64,000 nucleotides of DNA. It comes from an uncultured Lachnospiraceae bacterium. Lineage in GTDB: Bacteria; Bacillota; Clostridia; Lachnospirales; Lachnospiraceae. The stretch covers positions 124,001 through 188,000 of the forward strand of contig CAQGLR010000002.1 of NCBI GenBank assembly GCA_948794795.1. Direction: 5' to 3'. The position numbers and the translations under genes were made by a program. Below are positions 55,560 to 64,000 of the stretch, piece by piece. The notes below the pieces were generated by a model. It did no database searches, was not told where the DNA came from, and saw only the letters and a program-made list of their open reading frames with translations. How positions within the stretch are numbered: the first letter of the stretch is position 1; each line of letters begins with the position of its first letter.

Positions 55560-56060
55560 TCAAATGCTTGATAAATACATCCAGAAAATGCCATTTGTTC
55601 TATTATCTTTTGAGTTTCCCCATTTTTTTAATACACAAGTTATGTGGCTCTGGCAATTCCAAAGTTTTACTACCAGAAAGCCATGTTGCAAACATGGCTT
55701 TGCCCACTTGCGTTTGAATGGGATATTCCTGCTAATACTTAAAACCAGATGTTTTGATTTATTAATAAGTTTTTCTGGAATACTATACTGTTTTAATAAA
55801 AGTTCATCAACAAAAACAACCATTCTTTCCATTAAATTTTTTTCATTAAATATGGCATTTATATTTTCACCAGTTGCAGTAATTACAGGCAATTCACATT
55901 CTGTTTTTACAAATGCCATTTCATCTGCAAGAACATAATTATAAAACCACGTTTTGCCAATACCGCTTAATCCTGTTATTATGCTATATTTTGATATAAG
56001 CTTAAATTCTGCCTGTCTTCCAGTATCATTTTCAGTAAACTTAAGGATAATCTCATTCAT
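55560..56060 (-). pseudogene. P-loop ATPase gene truncated by a MITE-like element
   Basis: The frame is 166 aa, but only about residues 1-112 look native: MNEIILKFTENDTGRQAEF, P-loop GLSGIGKTW and VVFVDELLLKQYSIPEKL (Walker B-like). From about residue 113 the sequence (IPFKRKWAKPCLQH... WNCQSHITC) is translated repeat DNA of copy D, the same nonsense peptide that can be read from copy A. So the true C-terminus is lost. The start overlaps the DUF4869 gene by 8 bp, showing they were one operon. Probably a small NTPase partner of that protein. Confidence 0.72.
55608..55727. repeat. MITE-like element, half copy D
   Basis: Starts TTTGAGTTTCCCCATTTTTTTAAT-like (copy B end-type), continues ACAAGTTATGTGGCTCTGGCAATTCC and keeps similarity to about 55727. 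The other half is missing. It has cut into the ATPase gene that lies to its right. Confidence 0.65.
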
Positions 56061-56469
56061 ATTCTTTCATCCTTTCCCTGATAACCTCACAATAAGCACA
56101 ATAAGCATCCTCATATTCTTCAATAGTAACTTTCGTACCTTTCACATAAAGCACATCTTCGCAATCATCTGGAATATCCATAAAATGCCTGAGAAGTATT
56201 TTTATATCTTGTTTCCGTGCTATTTCTGCAAGATTATGGCAGCAGTTATCACCCATTGTACTCCCATACCAGAATTTATCTGGCATTTCATAAATACAAA
56301 TTAGTGTCTTCACTCCTCCTGATAAATGAAAAGGAGTTATTGCCCTCCCTTCATTATTCATTATAAATTCATCTTGTATAACCTTAGCATCATCTATATC
56401 TAAAATCATTTTTCTTACAAATTCATCATTTAACCACTTTGGTTCTCTTTTAAAATCAAAATATTTCAT
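56053..56469 (-). CDS. DUF4869-like protein
   Basis: 138 aa. Acidic soluble protein beginning MKYFDFKREPKWLNDEFVRKMI, with DIDDAKVIQDEFI and PFHLSGGVKTLICIYEMPD. It matches my memory of DUF4869, a family seen beside small ATP-binding proteins in Lachnospiraceae; function unknown. It is translationally coupled to the truncated ATPase. Lies between mcrC and the repeat element. No clear ribosome site within a normal distance. Confidence 0.65.
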   Translation of the reverse strand: MKYFDFKREPKWLNDEFVRKMILDIDDAKVIQDEFIMNNEGRAITPFHLSGGVKTLICIYEMPDKFWYGSTMGDNCCHNLAEIARKQDIKILLRHFMDIPDDCEDVLYVKGTKVTIEEYEDAYCAYCEVIRERMKEYE

Positions 56470-56528
56470 AGATTAATAATTACATTATCCAAATCCGCTG
56501 TCCCATCATCAAAATAAATGTCTAACAC

Positions 56529-57602
56529 CTAATCTCCTCCTAATTTATAAAAATGATTATATACAATTTTATCAAGCTGTTTTCTGATTTCTGAAAAATC
56601 TTTATTTAAATCAAGTGTCTTAATGCTTATTTTATTGCCACTCATCTGGTATGTATTATCTGGCTGTATTTCTTCATCCGTCCTGGCATATAATAACATA
56701 CCAGAAACAACATGAGGAATATTGCCAAAAGCATAATCTTTATTCTTTACATATGTAAAAATCTGATAAATATTATTTGATTTTTGTGATATTACATTAA
56801 AATGTTCTTGCATTGTATGTGAATAAAATTTTGCATCTATAATAAGAACTACATCGCCCTTTTTATTTTGTAAAGTTATATCAGTATGCATTTCTGGCAA
56901 TAATCCATTATTACCATCATCAATTACCCATGGAATTTTTGCAGCACTAGCATTTATTCCAGGATGTTCTCTTCTATAATAACCAAGTATAAATTTTTCG
57001 TAAAGTTTATTTATATGCTTTCCATCAAAAAAATTTGCTAATTTATAATTGCCATCATCCGTTGTCATAAGCATATCCTCTGCTATTAACTGGCAAATTG
57101 TAATTAAGAACTTATATGAATAATTATTCCTTTCAAAATGAATATGGGACCAGTTTATTTTTTTTAGTTCAATTCCGCTTACACCAGAAAAATACAACAA
57201 TTCTTTTTTTAACTTATCTTTGTATTTATTAGCTACATCAGTATGACGAAGTAATAATAACATAGCTGACTTAATAATTCTGTTAAAAATATTATCAGCT
57301 GACAGCTCATCAAATCTGCATGATATTATATTTTTTCTTATAATCTTGTTTTGCATTGTACCAGATATATCAATTCTGCCACGTATTTTATAAATATTTT
57401 CTGTCTTATTTACATATTCCTGGTATAACCCTCTTTTTATCTGGTAACTTAATTCATTAGATAATATTGCTGCAAACAGGTTTTGTATGTTATCAAATGC
57501 TTCTGTTCCAGACAGAATATCTTCAAATCTTTCAACCTTCTGGAAAGCATATGCCAACATATAATATATGTTTTTAATTAATATATTTTTATTTTTTGTC
57601 AT
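56529..57602 (-). CDS. mcrC: McrC-type restriction nuclease subunit
   Basis: 357 aa from ATG 57602 (GGGG 7 nt upstream), overlapping the mcrB stop by 4 bp. N-terminal region starts NILIKNIYYMLAYAF and the middle has the RGRIDISGTMQNKIIR block of the family. The PD-(D/E)xK nuclease core is MHTDITL...VLIIDAKFY. With the McrB GTPase it cleaves DNA with methylcytosine or similar marks, protecting against phage. Confidence 0.9.
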   Translation of the reverse strand: MTKNKNILIKNIYYMLAYAFQKVERFEDILSGTEAFDNIQNLFAAILSNELSYQIKRGLYQEYVNKTENIYKIRGRIDISGTMQNKIIRKNIISCRFDELSADNIFNRIIKSAMLLLLRHTDVANKYKDKLKKELLYFSGVSGIELKKINWSHIHFERNNYSYKFLITICQLIAEDMLMTTDDGNYKLANFFDGKHINKLYEKFILGYYRREHPGINASAAKIPWVIDDGNNGLLPEMHTDITLQNKKGDVVLIIDAKFYSHTMQEHFNVISQKSNNIYQIFTYVKNKDYAFGNIPHVVSGMLLYARTDEEIQPDNTYQMSGNKISIKTLDLNKDFSEIRKQLDKIVYNHFYKLGGD

Positions 57603-59284
57603 TGAAATACCCCATGTAGTATATCTTCCCATTTCTTCTGTTTTTCTTCATTATCAAACCAATATTCCCTTATCATAGGTATAATATCATAGTCTATAAC
57701 TGCTTCCATCCACTTATCTGTACATTCTGTCTGGTTACATAAATAACTATGTCCTATACAAAATCCTGTTCCTAATGACTCGTCTTTTTTTATAACATAA
57801 TTCAGCTCTATAATTTTTTGTACCAGTTTATCAAACTTCTTATTATTAATTATAGCCTGGTATTTTTTAAACCCTTCTGTTTCAAATCCAGGTTCTATTT
57901 CAAAAAAACTAAAACGTCTGCGCAATGCATAATCTATCATTGCAAGACTTCTGTCTGCTGTGTTCATCATGCCAATAATATAAACATTTGACGGAACCAT
58001 AAATTTAATGCCACTATATGCAAGAGTAATATTCTTTCCACGGTACTCCTTTTCAATTGCCATTAAAAGCTCACCAAAAATCTTGCTCATATTCCCACGG
58101 TTAATTTCATCTATAATAAAAAAATAGTCATTTTCTGGGTTAGCCTCCGCCTTTTGGCAAAAATTATAAAAAATACCAGGAGTAAGTTTAAAACCATCTC
58201 CATCTTGTTCTGGCTTAAATCCCATTATAAAATCTTCATAAGAATAATTTTGATGGAACTGTATTAATTCTATCCTTGAAGAATCTTTTTCTCCCATTAT
58301 TGAATAAGCCAGCCTTTCTGCTGCATATGTTTTACCAACACCTGGTGCTCCCTGAAGTATTATATTTTTCTTATTTTTTAAGATATATTTTAAAGTATCA
58401 TACTTTTCACTATCCATAAATACCTCACTAAGAAAATTCTCTTTTGTATATTTAGGAGGATTTTGCTTATATACTAAATCTATAATAATATTGTATTCAC
58501 TTTCTGTAAGTTTAAAAAGGCTTCCTTGTGGATTTACGAAATATTCCATATCCTGCAATCCATTACATTCTTTTAATACAGCATAACCAACCGGATTGTT
58601 AAGATGTTCTGTCTTTTCAAAGATAATTTCTTCACCATTACTTGCTTCAGCTACCTTTCCAATGGCAACAATTTTCTTAATTGGAGTAGATTCATAACAT
58701 ATCACAATATCTCCTTCTTCTGCATTTAAAAAATTTTTAAATACTCTTCTTTTATTACCATCATCATTATAAAGTGTATAAGACACTTTTTCTCCAACAT
58801 CCATACCAGAAAACTTATATTCTTTAGGATTTGCATTAAGCCACCAATATCCGGACTCATCACAGCTTACATTCTCACCAGCAAACAAACTTACTTTAGA
58901 TAAATCAACTTTATCTAGTGCTTCTGAAAGTTCATCTCTTATTTTCCAAATATAAGTACCTTCTTCTTCTTTGTCTGCATATCTGCTAAGATAAAGAACT
59001 GGCCACAAACTTATACTTCCATCTTTTTTACGGCTTACTTTGCAGTTTGTTTTATTAATTATTCTCCTGGCAAGCCTTGAAGAATTTGAATTATAGAAAT
59101 TTACAGTTCTCCCATACTTATTAGCAAGCTGTGTACAAGTAGCAACACCACCATAGTCCTTTAATCTTTTCAAAATTTCAAGACTTGAATTGTTAAAAAT
59201 CTCTGGGTCATTTAAAAGTTTTACCCAGTCATCAACAGATAACCCTGGATTATAACCAGGTAAAAACCACTCATCCTTTTTCAT
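57599..59284 (-). CDS. mcrB: McrB-type GTPase with N-terminal EVE-like domain
   Basis: 561 aa. Residues about 1-95 look like a winged helix; about 125-235 (YWWLNANPKEYKF... IVICYESTPIKKIVAIGKV) resemble an EVE modified-base-reading domain. The AAA+ core (about 300-555) has GAPGVGKTYAAERL, FFIIDEINRGNMSKIFGE and the McrB signature NTADRS, then RRRFSFFEI. It drives the McrC nuclease along DNA. EVE domains in McrB relatives select the modified bases to be restricted. First gene of the mcrBC operon. Confidence 0.9.
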   Translation of the reverse strand: MKKDEWFLPGYNPGLSVDDWVKLLNDPEIFNNSSLEILKRLKDYGGVATCTQLANKYGRTVNFYNSNSSRLARRIINKTNCKVSRKKDGSISLWPVLYLSRYADKEEEGTYIWKIRDELSEALDKVDLSKVSLFAGENVSCDESGYWWLNANPKEYKFSGMDVGEKVSYTLYNDDGNKRRVFKNFLNAEEGDIVICYESTPIKKIVAIGKVAEASNGEEIIFEKTEHLNNPVGYAVLKECNGLQDMEYFVNPQGSLFKLTESEYNIIIDLVYKQNPPKYTKENFLSEVFMDSEKYDTLKYILKNKKNIILQGAPGVGKTYAAERLAYSIMGEKDSSRIELIQFHQNYSYEDFIMGFKPEQDGDGFKLTPGIFYNFCQKAEANPENDYFFIIDEINRGNMSKIFGELLMAIEKEYRGKNITLAYSGIKFMVPSNVYIIGMMNTADRSLAMIDYALRRRFSFFEIEPGFETEGFKKYQAIINNKKFDKLVQKIIELNYVIKKDESLGTGFCIGHSYLCNQTECTDKWMEAVIDYDIIPMIREYWFDNEEKQKKWEDILHGVFQ

Positions 59285-59390
59285 TTCTTTGATTACCTCT
59301 TCTTTTTAAATTAGCGGCACACCATACCTGGCATGCCACTTTTATAACACTATATTTATTTTCCAGAACAGTTTTTGTTCCACCACTTGT

Positions 59391-60809
59391 CTATTCTGCC
59401 GCAATAACCCTTATTATATTAGTAGTGCCTGATATACCAAGCGGCACACCTGCCGTTATAACTGCAAGTTCATCTTTTTTAATATAACCACTTAACTGTG
59501 CTGCTTTCATGGAATTATTAAAAAGTTCTTCTGTGTCTGTTTCCTCATTAATCATTACTGGTTTAACACCCCATGACAAATTCATCTGGAAATATGTCTT
59601 CTTAGACGGGGTACAGCCTATTAACGGACAACATGGGCGGTATCTTGAAATCATCCTGGCAGTCCTGCCAGACTTAGTAATAGTTATAATAGCAGCTGCA
59701 TTAATATCAATAGCAGTCATACATGTAGCATGTGATATAGCATCAGTTACATCATATGAATCCATCCTGGCAAGTATTTTAAACCTTTTATTATAATCAA
59801 TATCCTCTTCAGCACATTCTGCTATATCAATCATTGTCTTTAATGCTTCAACTGGGTACATGCCAGCAGCAGTTTCACCTGAAAGCATAATGGCACTTGT
59901 GCCATCATATATTGCATTGGCAACGTCTGTAGCCTCTGCCCTTGTAGGTCTTGGGTTCTTCATCATCGAATCAAGCATCTGTGTTGCAGTAATTACAATT
60001 TTATCCGCATTATACACTTTTTTAATAATCTTTTTCTGTATAACAGGAACTTCCTGCAGAGGTATTTCAACACCCATGTCACCCCTGGCAATCATAATAC
60101 CATCAGAGACCTTAAGTATTTCGTCAATATTGTCAACTCCCTGCCTGTTTTCAATTTTAGAAATAATCTTTATATTATTACAGTTATTTTCCTCAAAAAG
60201 CTTTCTTATCTGCAGTATATCATCTGCTGACCTTACAAAAGATGCAGCAATAAAGTCAACATCGTTTTCTATTCCGAAAAGTATATCAAGCCTGTCCTTT
60301 TCACTTATATAAGGCATATTAATATTTACATTAGGTACATTTATGCCTTTATGGTCTGAAACAGTGCCGCCATTTAATATACGGCATACAATATCTGTAT
60401 CACTTACCTCTTCAGCCTCCATTTTTATAAGGCCGTCATCTATAAGTATAATAGTGCCTTTCTCTACATCCTTTGGTAAATCTTTATAAGTTATAGAAGC
60501 TCTTTGTGCATTACCTTCTACTTCCTCTGATGTAAGTGTAAAAAGGCTGCCATTTTCTAATTCTGCTTTCCCGCCTGCAAAATTGCCAAGCCTTATTTCA
60601 GGACCACTTGTATCAAGCAGTATTGCAACAGGAATTTTTAATTCTTCACGAAGTTTCTTCACCTCATTGATAGTTTCTAAATGTGCCTCCCTTGTACCAT
60701 GCGAAAAGTTAATCCTTGCGGTATCCATACCATTCATTATAAGTTCCCGCAAAACCCCGTCTTTCTTTGTCGACGGGCCTAATGTACATATTATTTTTGT
60801 TTTTCTCAT
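59391..60809 (-). CDS. pyk: Pyruvate kinase
   Basis: 472 aa from ATG 60809; GGAGG is 13 nt upstream, a long spacing. Last step of glycolysis: PEP plus ADP to pyruvate plus ATP. Motifs: ICTLGPSTK, NFSHGTREAHL, the signature IISKIENRQGVDN and ARGDMGVEIP, plus TAAGMYPVEA. No extra C-terminal PEP-utiliser domain, unlike the longer enzymes of some Firmicutes. A possible terminator with G-U pairs follows at 59310-59340. Confidence 0.96.
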   Translation of the reverse strand: MRKTKIICTLGPSTKKDGVLRELIMNGMDTARINFSHGTREAHLETINEVKKLREELKIPVAILLDTSGPEIRLGNFAGGKAELENGSLFTLTSEEVEGNAQRASITYKDLPKDVEKGTIILIDDGLIKMEAEEVSDTDIVCRILNGGTVSDHKGINVPNVNINMPYISEKDRLDILFGIENDVDFIAASFVRSADDILQIRKLFEENNCNNIKIISKIENRQGVDNIDEILKVSDGIMIARGDMGVEIPLQEVPVIQKKIIKKVYNADKIVITATQMLDSMMKNPRPTRAEATDVANAIYDGTSAIMLSGETAAGMYPVEALKTMIDIAECAEEDIDYNKRFKILARMDSYDVTDAISHATCMTAIDINAAAIITITKSGRTARMISRYRPCCPLIGCTPSKKTYFQMNLSWGVKPVMINEETDTEELFNNSMKAAQLSGYIKKDELAVITAGVPLGISGTTNIIRVIAAE

Positions 60810-60885
60810 ATCTGTTTTAATTCCTCCGTTCCAGCCAGTCCAATACATTACCCTGGTAATATATTATATGGATTTTAATTAATTA

Positions 60886-61275
60886 TTATGATATATATTG
60901 CAACATCCCGTCTATAAAGCTTAAACCAGCTTTATAAAGGACATAGGCAATTACTATTGCAAGCGTCCACACAAGCAGCTTATATAACATATATCCAAGT
61001 ATAAAATTCTTCTTATCTTCAGGCGTTTTCCTGCTGATTGCAAGCCCTAGCATATAAATAAAACCAATAACAGGTATTTTCAGCCAGCATATCATCTGGA
61101 ACCATCTTCCTGCCTCTGCCAGTCTTTCAAATTTTGTACTGCTGCCTTGTTTTCTCTTTGTGTGCCTTACAGAAGGCTTCTGTTTTTTGGAAGGCTTTGT
61201 ATTTCCCAAATGAGTTTCTGGCTGGCCAGGTGGTATTATAATATCCGCTGGCTTATTATTTTCAAAACCATCCAT
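60886..61275 (-). CDS. Small hypothetical two-helix membrane protein
   Basis: 129 aa from ATG 61275 (GGAGG 7 nt upstream). N-terminal 65 residues are polar and basic (KPSKKQKPSVRHTKRKQGSS); then two membrane helices, WLKIPVIGFIYMLGLAI (about 66-83) and LLVWTLAIVIAYVLY (about 100-118). Not recognised. It follows the class A PBP gene by 46 bp, so a cell-envelope link is possible. Confidence 0.6.
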   Translation of the reverse strand: MDGFENNKPADIIIPPGQPETHLGNTKPSKKQKPSVRHTKRKQGSSTKFERLAEAGRWFQMICWLKIPVIGFIYMLGLAISRKTPEDKKNFILGYMLYKLLVWTLAIVIAYVLYKAGLSFIDGMLQYIS

Positions 61276-61320
61276 AATAAGGCCTCCTTTCCTTATCTTC
61301 TCCAAGACTTGTCCTAAACA

Positions 61321-64000
61321 TTATATTTGTGGTTCCTGTGTCTGTAATGGGGGTTCTGTTTCCAATGGTTCTGTCCCAGGTACAGGGTCCTGGCTTGTAT
61401 GTGAACTTATATATTCGTCATATGTAGGCAGTGATTCTATTTCATTCTTATATTTATTAAACAACGCCTTTAAAGATGTATATTCACTATAACCAGAGCA
61501 TGCATCCAGCGCTTCTTTGGCTTCTTCTATCATTTCATCCATATTATCTGGCTGGTACAAGTGCCCATGCAGGCGTTTTATCCTTGTTTCCGCAAGTGCA
61601 ACATCATTTTTATGTTTATAGTCAAGCCTTGCTGCTTCAGATTTACGCTTGTTCTCTTCTGCTATACGTGTGTTCTCTTCTGCCTGTTGTTTTTCATATG
61701 CTTTTACAGCCTTGCCCCACTCAACAGATTCATTATACAACGAATCATATTTATTTTTCAAACGCCTTGTATAACTTTTTCTTACATCATCATCCACTAT
61801 ATTAGAAACCATATCCCTGACTTTAATATACCTTTCTTCAAACTTATAATAATCCGCCAGGTTTTTAATGGAAAGTTTCTCAAATAACTTAAGTTCTTTA
61901 AGAACCTTTTTCTGGTACTCTTTATCTTTTAATATCTTTGCATCTTCTGCTTTTTCTTCAAGAATTATTGTAGAGAAATAATCCATACCATTTTTACGTT
62001 TACCCTCTGGTGTTACTGCTGTACCTTCAATTATATCACCTTTATTATTATATTTTGCTATACGTACAGTAACTGGCATTTCAAAATCAAGTGGTTCAAG
62101 CCCTGTATGTATACTATTCATATAGTTCTTCCAGATTACTCCTGGTATTGAAGCACCAGAAGCACCAGGCATAGGTCTTGGGTTATCATATCCAGCCCAT
62201 ACTACTGTTGTAAAATATCCAGTATAGCCACAGAACCACACATCTTTGCTTGAATTTGTAGTACCTGTCTTTCCTGCACTAATCTGGCCTCCATCAAGCT
62301 TAAGCGCACGGCCCGTACCATAAGGCTCATTAAACACACCTTTTAATACATCTGTCATCATCCATGCAGTATCTTGTGAAAATACCTGTGTCTTCTGGTT
62401 ATTATTTTTATAAATTGTACCATCTGATACACGTTCTATCTTTTTAATGCATGTCCTGTCACTATAACTCCCATTATTTGCCAGTGTGCAATAACCTTTA
62501 GCCATATCTACAACACGTACACCTTCTGTAAAACCACCAAGTGAAAGCGCCATATTATCATTATCTATATAGCTTATATTACGGAAGCGCAGCTTCTCAA
62601 GATAAGACAGCCCGCAATCAGGAGTAATTGTTTCAAGCACCTGCCATGCAACTGTATTAAGTGACCTTGCAACAGCCTCCCTTATCCTTACATTGCCATG
62701 GTATCCTCCACCTGCATTTTCTGGCCCGTCTTCAAATTTATGGTCATTAACAAGGGTAGATGGTGAATATACCCCTGACTCGAAACCTGGTGTATAATCT
62801 ATTAATGGTTTTATTGAGCTTCCAGACTGTCTTGCCGCCAGGTATGCCCTGTTAAATTCATCATTTTTGCCACGCCCGCCCACTATTGCTACAACATAGC
62901 CAGAATTGTTATCAATACATACTGCTGCCCCCTGCAATGCATATTTGCCTGTCTCGGGGTCTTTATCTGTATTGTATGCAAGCCCTTCATCTATTGATTT
63001 CTGCAGTTTTTTCTGTTTGCCCATATTTATTGAAGTGTAGAGTTTATATCCCCCTGCACGTATATCTTCACACTTCTCACCATATACTTTAGAATATTTC
63101 TCCTTGTAAGCCTGGTAATCTTTTTTATCTTTAAAAAGATACTGGAACTGGAAGTCCTCTTTTTCCATTAATGCATTAGCAGCGCAATGTATTGCATAGC
63201 TTACAACATAATTTTCATTCCTTCCGTCTTTTGAATACTGTTTAACCCTTATCTTCGTTTTAACAGCAGATTCATACTCCTTTTGGCTGATAACCCCTTC
63301 TTCGTACATTGTTTCCAAAACCCGGTTCCTTTTCTTAAGCGAATCTTTAGGGTTAATAACCGGGTCATAAGCTGACGGGTTATTGGAAAGACCTATAAGC
63401 AGTGCTGCTTCCTGTGGTTCAAGTTCAGATGCTTTCTTTCCAAAATAATACCTGCTGGCAGCACCTACCCCATAACACCTGTAGCCATAGTAGTTGCTGT
63501 TACAATAAAACTCCATTATCTGTGCTTTTGTGAACTCCGCCTCGACTGTAGGCGCAAGCAGGATTTCAGCTATCTTCCTTGTATAACTCTTGTCCTGCGT
63601 AAGAAGATTATTTTTAATCACCTGCTGGGTAATTGTGCTTCCTCCCTGTGTAATATGCATGTGATTTTTTAAAAGAGATACTCCTGCACGGAGTGTTGCA
63701 AGAACATCTACACCACCGTGGGTTTTAAAACGCTTGTCTTCCACAGCAATGTACCCATCATATATATATGATGAAATATCATTTATAGCTACATACTTAT
63801 ATTGTCCTGCATTAACCGAACCTACAACTTTTCCTTTCGCATCATATATAACTGTATCTTCTTTCATAATAAAATCATCTTCGCTCATATGTACCATTTT
63901 ATCAAAAACTACTTCCCTTGCTTCTGTAAACATTGGAAGCACATTGACATAAACACATATACCTGCAATAATGCCAATAGTCACTAAAGACGCAAGGATA
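61321..64000 (-). CDS. Class A penicillin-binding protein (5' end beyond window)
   Basis: At least 892 codons; the frame is still open at the right edge (ILASLV precedes the GTG at 63984), so the start lies outside. A membrane segment near the visible N-terminus is followed by GT51 motifs EDKRFKTHGGVD and GGSTITQQVIKN, then a transpeptidase domain with SGSSIKP (SxxK), SLN and AGKTGTTNSSKD. The C-terminal 250 residues are lysine/glutamate-rich and likely a coiled coil (QQAEENTRIAEENKRKSE), ending in a Pro/Glu/Thr tail. It builds peptidoglycan. Distinct from the shorter class A PBP at 8.6-11.0 kb. Confidence 0.93.
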   Translation of the reverse strand, partial: ILASLVTIGIIAGICVYVNVLPMFTEAREVVFDKMVHMSEDDFIMKEDTVIYDAKGKVVGSVNAGQYKYVAINDISSYIYDGYIAVEDKRFKTHGGVDVLATLRAGVSLLKNHMHITQGGSTITQQVIKNNLLTQDKSYTRKIAEILLAPTVEAEFTKAQIMEFYCNSNYYGYRCYGVGAASRYYFGKKASELEPQEAALLIGLSNNPSAYDPVINPKDSLKKRNRVLETMYEEGVISQKEYESAVKTKIRVKQYSKDGRNENYVVSYAIHCAANALMEKEDFQFQYLFKDKKDYQAYKEKYSKVYGEKCEDIRAGGYKLYTSINMGKQKKLQKSIDEGLAYNTDKDPETGKYALQGAAVCIDNNSGYVVAIVGGRGKNDEFNRAYLAARQSGSSIKPLIDYTPGFESGVYSPSTLVNDHKFEDGPENAGGGYHGNVRIREAVARSLNTVAWQVLETITPDCGLSYLEKLRFRNISYIDNDNMALSLGGFTEGVRVVDMAKGYCTLANNGSYSDRTCIKKIERVSDGTIYKNNNQKTQVFSQDTAWMMTDVLKGVFNEPYGTGRALKLDGGQISAGKTGTTNSSKDVWFCGYTGYFTTVVWAGYDNPRPMPGASGASIPGVIWKNYMNSIHTGLEPLDFEMPVTVRIAKYNNKGDIIEGTAVTPEGKRKNGMDYFSTIILEEKAEDAKILKDKEYQKKVLKELKLFEKLSIKNLADYYKFEERYIKVRDMVSNIVDDDVRKSYTRRLKNKYDSLYNESVEWGKAVKAYEKQQAEENTRIAEENKRKSEAARLDYKHKNDVALAETRIKRLHGHLYQPDNMDEMIEEAKEALDACSGYSEYTSLKALFNKYKNEIESLPTYDEYISSHTSQDPVPGTEPLETEPPLQTQEPQI

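Overview
The window is low-GC DNA from an anaerobic, probably gut-dwelling member of the Clostridia, most likely Lachnospiraceae. The evidence is a [FeFe]-hydrogenase maturase (HydF), a two-gene minimal SUF Fe-S system, a DUF3881 protein, a Bacillus-type Fe-S PurF, GGAGG-type ribosome binding sites almost everywhere, and a secreted GH53 galactanase. No rRNA or tRNA gene was found. Most genes are on the minus strand.

Layout. 0-8.5 kb: housekeeping genes (LPG-flippase-like membrane protein, hydF, proA, degV, sufCB-like pair, DUF3881, cupin, Rrf2 regulator). 8.5-21.6 kb: a class A PBP, purine genes purA/purB/purF with an HD-GYP protein, a GH3 lipoprotein, a tiny Cys-rich protein with a sporulation-type promoter, aroC and trpS. 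21.6-25.4 kb: potABCD polyamine transporter. 25.4-26.3 kb: scar region with a palindromic repeat element, a second short palindromic repeat and a dead HicB antitoxin gene. 26.4-27.2 kb: MerR regulator.

27.35-44.37 kb: the highlight, a co-directional locus of 14 genes that reads as an undescribed biosynthetic gene cluster. Its first gene is an XRE regulator. It encodes a sugar-phosphate cyclase of 2-deoxy-scyllo-inosose-synthase type fused to a vicinal-oxygen-chelate (VOC) domain, two TrpB2-like PLP enzymes, a PaaK-like adenylate-forming ligase, a HemW/HemN-like radical SAM enzyme, a cobalamin-binding radical SAM enzyme, a SAM methyltransferase, two nitrilase-fold proteins (one without the nucleophilic Cys), a TIM-barrel isomerase, a group II PLP decarboxylase, a zinc dehydrogenase, a ProC-like reductase and a BtrH-like acyltransferase. 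I infer an aminocyclitol-like or cyclitol-amino-acid product. No glycosyltransferase, carrier protein or cyclitol aminotransferase was seen, so the product cannot be named.

44.5-50 kb: accessory region with a serine recombinase divergent from the cluster, an AgrC/AgrA-like two-component system, an ABC exporter pair and a tiny holin-like toxin ORF with an in-frame stop. 50-64 kb: a phosphodiesterase, the large GH53 galactanase, a gene truncated by a repeat element, a DUF4869 protein, McrBC restriction, pyruvate kinase, a small membrane protein and a second class A PBP running off the window.

A family of 230-270 bp palindromic elements with terminal inverted repeats (full copies near 16.9, 25.6 and 32.1 kb; partial ones near 31.9, 45.8 and 55.7 kb) shapes the accessory regions. 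It supplies the stop codon of one radical SAM gene and the C-terminal reading frame of a broken ATPase gene.
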